Positions 1 to 8,439 are shown, numbered from the stretch's first letter. The stretch: DNA of 64,000 nt from Benzoatithermus sp963720725 (GCA_963720725.1 CAVRGN010000001.1:124001-188000), one strand, 5' to 3'. Notes: generated from the letters alone by a model not told the origin. Numbers and translations: made by a program.

Positions 1-852
1 CACCAGCCGCCAATCGGCCAAGATGTCTGCCCTGGAGTAGCCACTCTCCTCCCAGCGCGCGCTGACATAGTCGATGGTCCGGTCGGGACAGGAGGTCCAG
101 ACGAGTGCGGGAATCCAGTCGATGATCAGTTGGAGTTCCTCGCGATGCCGCTGCGCGGCGGCCTCCGCGCGCTTGCGATCTCCGATGTCGTTGTCCGTCT
201 CGAGGATCGAGACGGGGCGCCCGTCGGCGTCGCGCTGCAGATGCCAGCGGCTGGCCATGTCCAACCGGCGACCGTCCCGTGCCGCGTGGACGAGTTGTCC
301 TTCCCAGCGTCCGTTCCGGAGCAGCTCCTCCATGATCTCCGGCAACGGCGCGGAAAACTCGGTCTGCAACAGTTCGTGGAGTTTTCGGCCGAGCGCCTCG
401 CCGCGCGACCAGCCGTACATCTCCTCCGCACCCTTGTTCCAATAGGTGACCGCATCGTCCATGTTCCGCACGAGGACCGTGTCGTGGGTGAGGTCGAGCA
501 GGCTCGCGCGTTGGGCGAGCACTGCGGCGACCGCCTGATTGCGCAGCACCAGCGCCGTCGCGACGACGATTGTCGCGACGCTTACGGCGCAGCGCAGAAT
601 GGCGTTCCCGTCTTCCGCGAACGAATGCGTCATGCCGAAGCTCGCGAGCGCCAGCACCACGCAGCCGGCGGCGATCAGGGCGAGCGTGCGGCCGCGGCAG
701 CAGTTTCCGGCAAGCAGCACGACCACCACGTAGAGGACCGCCACCGCGAAGGTGGTCGGCGTCATCGTGTCGACGACGAACACGGCGATCGCCATGAGGA
801 CCGCGAGCACCGCTGAAAGTCCGGGCGAGGGAAACATCCCTTGCGCCGACAT
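1..852 (-). CDS. PAS-domain membrane sensor protein, C-terminus outside the window
   Basis: The minus-strand frame is open from an ATG at 850-852 to the left window edge, so only the N-terminal 284 codons are seen. The first ~100 residues hold about four hydrophobic segments (for example VLAVLMAIAVFVV and FAVAVLYVVVVLLAG). A typical PAS core follows from about residue 125, with the stretch VTYWNKGAEEMYGWSRGEAL. It ends in a PAC-like segment (VSILETDNDIGDRKRAEA). A second PAS begins near residue 245 with LIIDWIPALVW. This is the usual input half of a membrane histidine kinase or diguanylate cyclase. The output domain is outside the window, so the enzymatic class is unknown. It is transcribed away from the Dps gene. 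Reading frames on the opposite strand here are antisense shadows. Confidence 0.85.
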   Translation of the reverse strand, partial: MSAQGMFPSPGLSAVLAVLMAIAVFVVDTMTPTTFAVAVLYVVVVLLAGNCCRGRTLALIAAGCVVLALASFGMTHSFAEDGNAILRCAVSVATIVVATALVLRNQAVAAVLAQRASLLDLTHDTVLVRNMDDAVTYWNKGAEEMYGWSRGEALGRKLHELLQTEFSAPLPEIMEELLRNGRWEGQLVHAARDGRRLDMASRWHLQRDADGRPVSILETDNDIGDRKRAEAAAQRHREELQLIIDWIPALVWTSCPDRTIDYVSARWEESGYSRADILADWRLV

Positions 853-1121
853 GGCCCGAATCGGCACGCTCGATCTCTCCCGGCGTTCTGCGTGATCTCC
901 AGGCGTTTCTTGCCGAATCGGTGGAGCACGACAAGAACGCCGGACAGGTGGCCCCGATGGGCGGCAGCTCTCTCGGTGCGGTGCAATCCGAAAAGACCGG
1001 CGGCGTAGGGCCTGCAACATGTGCGCACCACGGCTGCCGGCCACGCCTGCCGCAACCGATGGTATGCGGCTGCCAAGGCGCCTGCGAAACCGCCTCACCC
1101 TAGCCAGCTGGTAAAACGACC

Positions 1122-1637
1122 ATGCCTCTCCACGAGACCAAGCCGAACCTCGCCACACCGTCGAATCTGTCGCACGACGCGGTAAAGGACATTGCCGGTG
1201 CTCTGAACATCCTCCTGGCCGACGTGTTTGCGCTGTACCTCAAGACGAAGAACTTCCACTGGCACGTCTCGGGGCCGCATTTTCGCGACTATCACCTGAT
1301 GCTCGACGAGCAGGCAGACCAGGTCTTCGCCACGACCGACGATATGGCCGAGCGCGTGAGGAAGATCGGCGGGACGACGCTCCGGTCCATCGGACAGATC
1401 GCCAAACTCCAGCGGGTGCTGGACAACGATGCCGAGTACGTGACGCCGCAGGACATGCTCGCGGAGCTGCGTGACGACAACAAGCAGTTCGTCTTCCACC
1501 TCAAGCAGACCCACGACCTCTGCGACGAGCACGAGGACGTCGCCACGGCCAGCCTGATCGAGAACTGGATCGACGAGGCCGAGCGGCGCGTGTGGTTTCT
1601 GTTCGAAGCCGGGCGTACGCGAGGCTCCGATGGATGA
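1122..1637 (+). CDS. dps: Dps/ferritin-like DNA-protection protein
   Basis: This 171-residue protein has the length and core of the Dps family, cytosolic dodecamers that bind DNA, oxidise Fe(II) with peroxide and store iron. The ferroxidase signature is visible: His46 in KTKNFHWHVSGPHF, His58 in YHLMLDE, Asp62, and the following DDMAERV helix around 73-79. The first ~20 residues form a short polar tail as in many Dps proteins. The ATG at 1122 is preceded only by a weak ribosome site. The gene is alone: a sensor points away on the left, and a decayed adaptor gene follows on the right. Family assignment is firm. Induction by oxidative or starvation stress would be expected for the family, but no operator was recognised in the 853-1121 gap. 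Confidence 0.93.
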   Translation: MPLHETKPNLATPSNLSHDAVKDIAGALNILLADVFALYLKTKNFHWHVSGPHFRDYHLMLDEQADQVFATTDDMAERVRKIGGTTLRSIGQIAKLQRVLDNDAEYVTPQDMLAELRDDNKQFVFHLKQTHDLCDEHEDVATASLIENWIDEAERRVWFLFEAGRTRGSDG

Positions 1638-1719
1638 CCGCCGATCGTGCGATCCGGTCGCCATGTCTGCGGCTGCGCGTTGTCTTGTGTCGAGGCGGAT
1701 AGGATCTGGTGGGCCCAGG

Positions 1720-1914
1720 CCCTTCAACTCGGCCGAGCAGCTCGACCAGGCGCGCGCGGTCGCGCGATCCACCGAGGGCGAGTACGGCGCCGGGCTCAAG
1801 GCCACCGACGCGGCGCAGGCGCAGTTCGGTGAGGCGCAGGCCCGACAGAAGCGGGCCCAAACCGCTCCGCAGCAGGTGGCGCTCGAGGAAGCGGCGCTCA
1901 GTCACGCGTCGAGC
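1720..1914 (+). pseudogene. relic of an HlyD/EmrA-type membrane fusion protein (coiled-coil hairpin only)
   Basis: About 65 codons in one frame read like the helical hairpin of HlyD-family periplasmic adaptors: AEQLDQARAVARSTEG, then FGEAQARQKRAQTAPQQVAL and EEAALSHAS. In that family a run of Ala/Gln/Glu/Arg heptads with the phrase TAPQQVA links the two hairpin arms. There is no N-terminal membrane anchor, no lipoyl half-motif and no C-terminal beta-barrel around it. The open frame runs on into unrelated residues and into the xsc upstream region. I read it as the leftover of a deleted efflux or secretion gene between dps and xsc. It could also be a chance coiled coil in GC-rich DNA, which is why confidence is moderate. 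The rest of 1638-2066 holds nothing I recognise. Confidence 0.45.
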
Positions 1915-2066
1915 CGGTCCACCACTGGGAGCATGGGCGGGCGGGCGCGTCCGACGCTGGCCTGGTCGCAAGAGCGTTACGTGGCCCGCGCCGCGCGCGG
2001 GCGGTGGTCGTGGTTCGCGTTCGGTGTCACGATAGGGGACCAGCAAGACAGGCCCGGAGCCATCCG

Positions 2067-3785
2067 ATGACCCGCATGACCTCGAGCGAGGCGTTCGTCG
2101 AGACACTCGCCGCGCAAGGCGTGACCCACGTCTTCGGCATCGTTGGGTCGGCCTACATGGATGCCCTCGACCTGTTCCCCGCGGCCGGAATCAGGTTCGT
2201 GTCCGTGGCGCACGAGCAGGGTGCAGGCCACATGGCGGACGGCTACGCGCGCGCGTCCGGCCAGCATGGCGTCTGCATCGCCCAGAACGGCCCCGGCGTC
2301 ACCAACTTCGTCACCGCGATCGCTGCCGCCTACTGGGCGCACAGCCCGGTCGTGGTCATCACCCCGGAGACCGGGGCAAACACCCAAGGCTTGGGCGGCT
2401 TTCAAGAGACCGAGCAGCTGCCCTTCTTCGACAAGATCACCAAGTATCAGGTGCATTGTCCGCAGCAGGCGCGGATCGCCGAGCTGTTGTCGCGCTGCTT
2501 CGACTATGCCATGCTCGAGCGAGGTCCAGCCCAGTTCAATATCCCACGCGATCTGTTCTACGGCGAGGCCGACGTGACCATTCCCCGTCCGATGCGGGTG
2601 GAGCGCGGCCCCGGTGGGCCCGAGAGCCTGGCTGCCGCAACGGAACTCCTGGCCGCCGCGCGCTTCCCGGTGATCCTTTCCGGTGGGGGCGTCGTCATGG
2701 CCGACGGCGTACCCGACGTCGTGCGGCTGGCCGAGCATCTCTCCGCACCGGTCATCAGCACCTACCTGCACAATGACAGTTTCCCCAGGAGCCACCCTCT
2801 GTGGGTCGGTCCCATCGGCTATCAGGGCTCGAAAGCGGCGATGAACCTCTTGGCCCAGGCCGATGTGGTCCTAGCGCTCGGGACCCGGCTCGGCCCGTTC
2901 GGCACACTGCCGCAGCACGGTATCGACTACTGGCCGAAGGATGCCAAGCTGATCCAGGTCGACGCCAACCCGCGCAAGCTGGGGCTGGTGAAACCAGCCG
3001 CCGTCGGGGTCTGCGGCGACGCACGTGCGGCCGCGGGCGAGCTGCTCTCTCGGCTGGAGACCGGAAATCGGGAAGTGGCCGCCCACGTCAGCCGCGAATC
3101 CCGGCTGACGGAAATTCGCCGCCAGAAAGAGGCTTGGGAGACGGAGCTGAACCGCTGGGGCCAAGCCGACGGCAGCCCGATCGGGCCACGGCGCGCCTTG
3201 CGCGAGCTGGAACGGGCGCTGCCGGCCGACGCCATGGTTTCGACCGACATCGGCAACATCTGCTCGGTGTCCAACAGCTATCTGCGCTTCGAACGAGCGC
3301 CGTCGTTCTTCGCCGCCATGAGCTTCGGCAATTGCGGCTACGCCTACCCTACCGCCATCGGGGCGAAGGTCGCAGCACCGGACCGACCCGCCATCGCCTA
3401 TGTCGGCGACGGTGCCTGGGGCATGAGCCTGAACGAGACCCTGACCGCGGTCCGCGAGAACCTGCCCGTGGTGGCAGTGGTGTTCAACAATCAGCAATGG
3501 GGTGCGGAGAAGAAGAACCAGATCGACTACTATGCCGACCGGTATCTCGGGACCAACCTGCAGAACCCCAGCTTTGCCGCCGTCGCCGAGGCCATGGGCG
3601 CACGCGGGATCCGGGTCGCGCATCCGGGCGAGGTCGGCGACGCCTTGCGCGATGCTATCGCATGTGGTCGTCCCGCCGTGCTCGAGATCATGGTGACCCA
3701 GGAGCTCGGCGACCCGTTCCGCCGCGACGCCCTGAAGAAGCCGGTGCGTCTGCTCGACAAGTATCGTGCCTACACGGTCAATTGA
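2067..3785 (+). CDS. xsc: sulfoacetaldehyde acetyltransferase (ThDP enzyme)
   Basis: A 572-residue ThDP enzyme. Xsc converts sulfoacetaldehyde plus phosphate to acetyl phosphate and sulfite, the desulfonation step of taurine and related sulfonate breakdown. The N-terminal part (GIVGSAYMDALDLFPAAGI, then MADGYARASG and IAQNGPGVTNFVTAI) follows Xsc rather than acetolactate synthase, as does IDYWPKDAKLIQVDANP in the middle domain. Glu50 is the ThDP-activating Glu; the cofactor motif runs from GDG at 447-449 to NN at 474-475. The ATG at 2067 (or 2076) fits the family N-terminus; an upstream in-frame GTG at 2004 would add 21 unlikely residues. No taurine transporter, Tpa/TauXY or phosphotransacetylase gene lies nearby. 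A related oxaloglycolate- or acetolactate-type ThDP enzyme is the main alternative. Confidence 0.85.
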   Translation: MTRMTSSEAFVETLAAQGVTHVFGIVGSAYMDALDLFPAAGIRFVSVAHEQGAGHMADGYARASGQHGVCIAQNGPGVTNFVTAIAAAYWAHSPVVVITPETGANTQGLGGFQETEQLPFFDKITKYQVHCPQQARIAELLSRCFDYAMLERGPAQFNIPRDLFYGEADVTIPRPMRVERGPGGPESLAAATELLAAARFPVILSGGGVVMADGVPDVVRLAEHLSAPVISTYLHNDSFPRSHPLWVGPIGYQGSKAAMNLLAQADVVLALGTRLGPFGTLPQHGIDYWPKDAKLIQVDANPRKLGLVKPAAVGVCGDARAAAGELLSRLETGNREVAAHVSRESRLTEIRRQKEAWETELNRWGQADGSPIGPRRALRELERALPADAMVSTDIGNICSVSNSYLRFERAPSFFAAMSFGNCGYAYPTAIGAKVAAPDRPAIAYVGDGAWGMSLNETLTAVRENLPVVAVVFNNQQWGAEKKNQIDYYADRYLGTNLQNPSFAAVAEAMGARGIRVAHPGEVGDALRDAIACGRPAVLEIMVTQELGDPFRRDALKKPVRLLDKYRAYTVN

Positions 3786-3863
3786 GTTTCGGCGCGGGGC
3801 GGGGCCGGTTGCGCAAAGGAACCATGTCGGCCGCTGCCGATTGCAGGCCGGCACTGACGATGG

Positions 3864-4259
3864 ATGGCCGTGATGACTTCGTTTCGACTGTCTGTGTTGC
3901 TGGCGGCGAGTGCGGGCCTAGCCTCCGCATGCTCCTGGCAGGGTCCGGCGCTGCAGGGGCATGAAGGATTGCAGTACCGGGTGACCAGCTACTATCGCGA
4001 CCGTGCGTTCGAACGCGCGGCCGCGTGCCCCAATCCGGAAATCCAGTCGATCACCTCGTCGCGGGTGATCGAGGACAATTCCGAGCAGGTGGTGATGGAC
4101 ATCCGCTACTACTGGGTCGACTGGAGCCAAGCCTCCGATCTGCGGGGCGCCAGCGTCACGACCTGCAGGGACTGGGGTGAGCGCACCTTCACCTTTGCAC
4201 CGCGATCCGACGGCACGCTGGAAGTCGTGGGGATGACGGGCGCGCAAAGGCGGGGCTGA
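3864..4259 (+). CDS. small lipoprotein of unknown function
   Basis: The 131-residue product has a hydrophobic leader and a lipobox, LASAC, with Cys23 as the probable lipidated residue (Cys20 if translation starts at the second ATG at 3873). The mature part has many Tyr, Arg and Asp residues (QYRVTSYYRDRAFERAAACP; RYYWVDWSQASDL) and two more Cys that could pair in the periplasm. I do not recognise the family. It follows xsc by 78 bases on the same strand but nothing links the two functionally. Confidence 0.65.
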   Translation: MAVMTSFRLSVLLAASAGLASACSWQGPALQGHEGLQYRVTSYYRDRAFERAAACPNPEIQSITSSRVIEDNSEQVVMDIRYYWVDWSQASDLRGASVTTCRDWGERTFTFAPRSDGTLEVVGMTGAQRRG

Positions 4260-4275
4260 TCGCCCCGCCGGTACC

Positions 4276-4359
4276 TCAGCGCAAGCCCAGGAAGCCGAGG
4301 ATTGCGAGAACCACCACGATCACGCCGATCAGCCAAAACACGTTGTTCACGAGCCTCAT
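4276..4359 (-). CDS. 27-residue single-span membrane microprotein
   Basis: An ATG at 4357-4359 opens 27 codons that encode a short basic start (MRLVNN) and one hydrophobic helix rich in Val, Ile, Leu and Gly, ending in LGLR. Its stop lies 16 bases beyond the lipoprotein stop, so the two genes converge. Tiny single-helix proteins of this kind are common in alphaproteobacteria and are usually missed by gene callers. Longer upstream extensions in this frame are Pro/Ala-rich and look non-coding. Function is unknown. Confidence 0.5.
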   Translation of the reverse strand: MRLVNNVFWLIGVIVVVLAILGFLGLR

Positions 4360-4501
4360 CCATACAGTAAGTTGAGATCCGGCAAAGCAACGCTTCAGCT
4401 TGGATGGCGTTCCCGGGTTCGGATGGGAGCCGTCGCCTATGACAGCGGTTGTGTTCGCGACTTCACGCCAGCCCTGGCGTGAGACAGATCGGGGAAGTCC
4501 G

Positions 4502-4741
4502 ATGGCGACGCGACATCTGCTGACCGCGGCCCTTGTCGCCGCGGGTCTGGGCCTTGGCGGCTGCAGCGGCAACACGGGCAAGGGCGCTGCCATCGGTGCC
4601 GCGGGCGGCGCCGGTCTCGGCGCCTTGGGGCCCGGCAGCGTACTCGGCAATGCCGCAGCCGGTGCAGCGGCGGGTGCTGCCGGCGGCTATATCTACGACC
4701 GAGTCAAGGATGACGACGACAATGACAACGACAATGACTAG
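4502..4741 (+). CDS. glycine-zipper lipoprotein
   Basis: A 79-residue protein with a leader ending in the lipobox LGGC (Cys21) followed by a glycine-zipper segment (IGAAGGAGLGALGPG; AAAGAAAGAAGGYIYD). It ends with an Asp/Asn tail of the type DDDDNDND. This is the architecture of small outer-membrane glycine-zipper lipoproteins (SlyB/Rcp-like or YMGG-like). The ATG at 4502 gives the normal leader; an upstream in-frame start at 4400 would put 34 residues before the leader. The acidic tail is unusual and could bind cations. It converges with the channel cluster on the other strand. Confidence 0.75.
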   Translation: MATRHLLTAALVAAGLGLGGCSGNTGKGAAIGAAGGAGLGALGPGSVLGNAAAGAAAGAAGGYIYDRVKDDDDNDNDND

Positions 4742-4762
4742 CGTCGATCGCGACTGGCCGGC

Positions 4763-5278
4763 TCAGGCGTTCTCACCCGGCTGCTCGTAGACCTGAGCTG
4801 GCGGCTGGGCATAGTCCTTCGGTGGAAGCGCGGGCTGTGGCGCCGCGTAGAACTTCGGTGTCCGTGCGTCCAGGGTCGGTTCGAACGGCAGACGCATGCG
4901 GGCCTCGGTGCCGTTCCGTTCCGCTTGATCGAGCGCCTGCTGCAGTTGCTGGGCCATCTGCTGATCCCAGGGCAGCCGATAGGCCCGCGGCTCGGGCTCG
5001 CCGGCGAGTTGCAGCCACAGATAGAGGCCTTGGCCCTCCTGCATCTGCGAGCCGAGGACCGTGGCTTCGGCGGCTTCGTTCAGCCACCATTCGAGCGCCA
5101 CCGGCTTGGGCCGGCTCAGGAGGTCGCTGAGCCCGGCATAGGCCACCGGCATGAACAGGACCGCACAGGCAAGCGAGCCCGCCTTGATCCACAGCGATCG
5201 TGGTGCCCAGATGGCGATCGAGGCCAAAAGGGCGGCGAGGACGGAAGCCAGTGTGAAGAGGAACGGCAGGTTGCTCAT
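4763..5278 (-). CDS. membrane-anchored protein of unknown function, third gene of channel cluster
   Basis: The 171-residue product has two hydrophobic segments near the N-terminus (about residues 5-25 and 32-52). A polar domain follows (ALEWWLNEAAEATVLGSQMQ; LYLWLQLAGEPEPRAYRLPW) with a Gln-rich stretch and a Pro-rich tail. I do not recognise the family. Its ATG overlaps the stop of the preceding ExbD-like gene (shared bases 5275-5278), so the two are translationally coupled. Coupling to a proton-channel pair suggests it belongs to the same membrane complex; the phrase LYLWLQLAG could be the core of a substrate or lid domain, but that is inference only. Confidence 0.8.
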   Translation of the reverse strand: MSNLPFLFTLASVLAALLASIAIWAPRSLWIKAGSLACAVLFMPVAYAGLSDLLSRPKPVALEWWLNEAAEATVLGSQMQEGQGLYLWLQLAGEPEPRAYRLPWDQQMAQQLQQALDQAERNGTEARMRLPFEPTLDARTPKFYAAPQPALPPKDYAQPPAQVYEQPGENA

Positions 5279-5886
5279 GACTTGGTTCCCGAGCGTAAGG
5301 GCCGCTGCAGGCTGTTGACGCTGCCCGGCACGACGGCGCCGGCCTCGGTGAGCTTGAAGCGGAACACGGTTCGCTCCTGACCCTCGTGGTCCAGTTCGAC
5401 CTTGCTCACCAGGATCTGCCGCGCCGGTTGGTCGGTCGCGGTCTTGGTGCTGACGATCACGGTGACCGGCACGGCCAAGTTGGGCGCCCGATTGCGGTAG
5501 AGGTGCAGATTGACCGTGTACTCTCCGGGCACCACGCCGCGGGCATAGCTGCTCTCGTAGTTCAGCCCGGACAGGTCGAGCTGATGGCCGAGATCGTCGC
5601 GCAGGAGATTGAACACCGCCCCGCCCTTGTTGGAGTAGCCGACCGGTACGTCTCCGGGCGCCTGCACCCAGAGATCGACGTCGCTGTCCATGTCCGGCGG
5701 CCAGTTGGCCTCGACCATCACATTGCCGGGCGGTGCCGTGTCTTTGGCGCTGGCGGCCGCGGCCTTCGGGTTGATGTGCGCCAGCATGAGCACGGCCACC
5801 GTGACGAACCCAGTGAGCATGAGCAGGATGAGGTCCCGGAAGACGATGTCGGAGTCGTCGCCGGCCTCGTCGTCAAGCAGCAGCAT
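5275..5886 (-). CDS. ExbD-like single-span protein with a beta-sandwich-like periplasmic domain
   Basis: This 203-residue protein has one transmembrane helix at about residues 17-38, with Asp18 at its start (FRDLILLMLTGFVTVAVLML). That is the position of the proton-carrying Asp in ExbD/TolR/MotB. Instead of the short ExbD periplasmic domain it carries about 150 residues with alternating strands. These include DMDSDVDLWVQAPGDVPVGY, GGAVFNLLRDDLGH, and VPGEYTVNLHLYRN. The DxDLWVxxPG pattern recalls DUF2135/YfaP-like beta-sandwich domains, where Asp residues often bind metal. The start overlaps the end of the channel gene by 14 bases. I see it as the stator-partner subunit; what it acts on is unknown. 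Confidence 0.75.
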   Translation of the reverse strand: MLLLDDEAGDDSDIVFRDLILLMLTGFVTVAVLMLAHINPKAAAASAKDTAPPGNVMVEANWPPDMDSDVDLWVQAPGDVPVGYSNKGGAVFNLLRDDLGHQLDLSGLNYESSYARGVVPGEYTVNLHLYRNRAPNLAVPVTVIVSTKTATDQPARQILVSKVELDHEGQERTVFRFKLTEAGAVVPGSVNSLQRPLRSGTKS

Positions 5887-6586
5887 GGCGCTCGCCCTCC
5901 TCGATCGCCCGCGTCAGGAGGTGGACGGCCCCGCCCTCGAGCAGGCGGTAGTCGACCATCAACCAGACATTGAGCACCGAGCCGACCAAGGTCTTGAACA
6001 GGGCCATGGCCATCCCGTGGAGGAGGGTGGCGACCATGGGACCGATGGCTCCGGCATCGGTGACCGCATCCTGGTTGACGCCGGACAGGGCAATGACGAA
6101 ACCGATGATGGTGCCGATCAGGCCCAGCAGCACCAGGGTGCTGGCGATGTGGCGGACGGGGGCGATCCGATGCGCGAGCTTCAGGCGCAGCACGCCCGCG
6201 AGTGCGGCGCGGGTCTCGCCGTTCCGCCCGGCGATCCCGCGCATAAAGGCCGTGATCTTGCCCGCCTGAACGCTTGGGCCGACATCAAGCGCGTTCAGTT
6301 CGCGCGACAGCATCCACACCTTTTGGCCGGACAGGACCAGCCCGCCCAGGAACAGGCCGAAGATCAATTTGCAGACGTGGGTGGTATCCGCGGCCAGGAT
6401 CTGTGCGATCCACCCCTGGAGCCATGCCGCGGCGAGCAGCGCGAAGCCGGTCAGGTTGATGAGGAGGAAGCGCAGCAAGAGGAGGAAGCGGTAGCGGTCG
6501 ACCCTGGCGAGGGTCCTGTCGTCGGTCCGTCGCAGGCCATGGTCCGGGGCCAACCCGGCAAGTGCGTCGGCAGCCAAGGTGCTCAT
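5873..6586 (-). CDS. MotA/TolQ/ExbB proton-channel family protein
   Basis: A 237-residue membrane protein with hydrophobic segments at about 34-57, 74-88, 147-169 and 185-210. The last two carry the family signature: LGLIGTIIGFVIALSG (154-169) and ALFKTLVGSVLNVW (195-208). In this family such helices form a pentamer that passes protons to power a partner with an Asp-bearing helix; that partner is the next gene. I chose the ATG at 6586 because GGAG lies seven bases upstream; an in-frame start at 6661 would add 25 residues without a ribosome site. The gene heads a three-gene operon with overlaps at every junction. It is not near tonB, tol-pal or flagellar genes, so the energised target is unknown. 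Confidence 0.85.
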   Translation of the reverse strand: MSTLAADALAGLAPDHGLRRTDDRTLARVDRYRFLLLLRFLLINLTGFALLAAAWLQGWIAQILAADTTHVCKLIFGLFLGGLVLSGQKVWMLSRELNALDVGPSVQAGKITAFMRGIAGRNGETRAALAGVLRLKLAHRIAPVRHIASTLVLLGLIGTIIGFVIALSGVNQDAVTDAGAIGPMVATLLHGMAMALFKTLVGSVLNVWLMVDYRLLEGGAVHLLTRAIEEGERHAAA

Positions 6587-7305
6587 GGACGCTCCATTCG
6601 TCAGCGCCGGCCGGGCAGCCGCCTTCCCCGCCAGGGCCGGCGATGCCAAGTCGACTTCCACACACGCAACAACCTACAATCTATCAGCGCGATACCTTTC
6701 TTGCAGTGCACAAATAGACACAACCAGTCCTGCGCAGCAGTCATGCGCTCGCAGTGACTGCGATAGCGGCCAGTTTCAACACGTTAGTATCTGCGCTTTG
6801 ATTAAGCGTTCTGTGCCTATTCCCACATCATCACGACAACAAATGCTCGCGCTACCGGATTTATCCTTGCCCAATCCACGGGCAAACAGGCTGTTCCGGA
6901 TGCCGGAATGCGACATTGCGACGCACAACTCGGCTGATCGGCGACGTTCTTTGCTGCCAATCGTGAACGGAGCCCATCCATCTGTGCCGGATCGGCGCCG
7001 CAGGCTCGTTTCCTGATCGACCCGCGACGGCGTTCAGTGCGGACGTTTTCTGCGAACTGCCAGCGCGGAATCCGCTGCTTTATGGTGCCCAAACCTACCG
7101 GGTAAACTACTGCAGGTATAGAGTACCGAAATGTCATCAACAGCAGCGGTGATTGCGCAGTGTAAGCGGGGCTTGAACTATGGCGGATTCTGCAACGATT
7201 GTGAGTTTGGCCACAAATATGGTGCCCGATTTGTGCTAAGCTGCCTATTGATTCTGGTATAGCGACTAGCGATTGGTCCTGCCGGATTCGATGGAGGTGG
7301 ACGCC
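6587..7305. other. 719-base intergenic region between divergent genes, partly AT-richer
   Basis: This gap separates the channel operon (minus) from the amino-acid binding protein (plus), so it must hold both promoters. Stretches around 6670-6870 and 7080-7260 are visibly richer in A/T than the neighbouring genes. Frames of up to ~145 codons exist but none has recognisable protein character. I could not fix any -35/-10 pair with confidence. No transposase relic, repeat or RNA gene was recognised. Confidence 0.6.
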
Positions 7306-8439
7306 ATGACCCTCCGTGGTGCGGTCTTGCTGCTCGCCGCCGTGATGATCGGCGAGCCGGCCAATGCCCAGGAGATCAGGATCGGATTGGCAGGCCCATT
7401 CTCCGGGCCGCTGGCTGCCTCAGGAGAACGCAACCGGGCCGCGGCCGACCTTGCGGTGCGGAGCATCAATGCTGCAGGCGGTGTCCTCGGCCGCGATGTC
7501 GCGTTGGTGACGGCAGACGATGCGTGCGGCACGGACCAGGCCGCGGCTGCCGCCTTGGATCTGGTCAAGGCCGGTGTCGCCTTCGTCGTCGGCCACATGT
7601 GCTCCCACTCGTCGCTGGTGGCGGCGGCGATTTACGAAGCCGCTGCGGTGCCCATGATGTCGCCGGATTCGACCCATCCCCGGCTGACCGAGGAGGGCCG
7701 TGCGAACGTGTTCCGGCTTGGAGGCCGCGATGATGAGCAAGGTCGCGTCGCCGGGGACTGGCTCGCGTCGCAGCGCGAGTCGTCGCAGATCGCGATCATT
7801 CACGACGGCAGCACCTACGGCACCGGACTTGCGAAGGAGGCCAGAGCACGGCTGCACGCGCTGGGCGTCACCGAGCGGCTCTCCTCGGAGTATCGCGCCG
7901 GTGCTTCCGACTACGGCGCGGTGATCGAAGCGGTGCGCGAGGCCGGTGCCAGGCTGCTCTACATCGGCGGCTACGGTCCGGACGCCGGCCGCATCCTGCG
8001 CAGCGCCCAGGACGGCGGGTATGCGGTTCGGGTGGCGGGTGGCGACGGTCTCGCCGGCGAGGAGTTCTGGTCCGCCGCCGGGCCGGCCGGCAATGGCACG
8101 GTGTTCACCGCGCGTCCCGAGGGCCCCCGCGGGCCGGAGGCGCGCAACGTGCTGGCGGCGTTTCGCGCACTGGGGTTGGGCGACCTGCCCTCCGGGCTCG
8201 GTGCCTACGCCGCCGTCCAGGTCTGGGCCCAGGCGGCACGGCGCGCGGGCACGCCGAAGCCGGAGGCCGTCGCCGAGGCCATCCATCATGGTCGCTTCCG
8301 GACCGTGCTGGGCCTGGTGGTGTTCGACGCCAAGGGAGATCTCGTCGGTGCGGACTGGCAGTGGTACCGGTGGCAGGATGGCCGCTACGCGCCACTCGGC
8401 GACCATGTCGCCGCCGGCGAGCCCCGGCGCCGTCATTAG
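7306..8439 (+). CDS. periplasmic branched-chain amino-acid (LivK-type) binding protein
   Basis: A 377-residue substrate-binding protein with a Sec leader ending ANA (cleavage after residue 21) and the LivK-family opening EIRIGLAGPFSGPLAASGER. The family disulfide is likely Cys74-Cys99 (DDACGTDQ; VVGHMCSHSS). Other family phrases are VPMMSPDSTHPRLTE and SDYGAVIEAVREAGARLLYI. Such proteins capture Leu/Ile/Val or other small carboxylates for an ABC importer. No livHMGF permease or ATPase genes are adjacent, so the partner is encoded elsewhere. The ATG at 7306 has GGAGGTGG six bases upstream; the in-frame start at 7273 is rejected. The neighbour isovaleryl-CoA dehydrogenase hints at leucine, but specificity is not shown by sequence. 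Confidence 0.9.
   Translation: MTLRGAVLLLAAVMIGEPANAQEIRIGLAGPFSGPLAASGERNRAAADLAVRSINAAGGVLGRDVALVTADDACGTDQAAAAALDLVKAGVAFVVGHMCSHSSLVAAAIYEAAAVPMMSPDSTHPRLTEEGRANVFRLGGRDDEQGRVAGDWLASQRESSQIAIIHDGSTYGTGLAKEARARLHALGVTERLSSEYRAGASDYGAVIEAVREAGARLLYIGGYGPDAGRILRSAQDGGYAVRVAGGDGLAGEEFWSAAGPAGNGTVFTARPEGPRGPEARNVLAAFRALGLGDLPSGLGAYAAVQVWAQAARRAGTPKPEAVAEAIHHGRFRTVLGLVVFDAKGDLVGADWQWYRWQDGRYAPLGDHVAAGEPRRRH

Noticed and set aside
4763..6586. Zorya-type defence operon
   Set aside because: The channel protein lacks the long coiled-coil tail of ZorA, and there is no OmpA-domain ZorB or helicase/nuclease partner.
6817..7140. A 107-codon minus-strand gene in the AT-richer gap
   Set aside because: It has no ribosome site or recognisable family, and no hydrophobic core or motif that would set it apart from chance.
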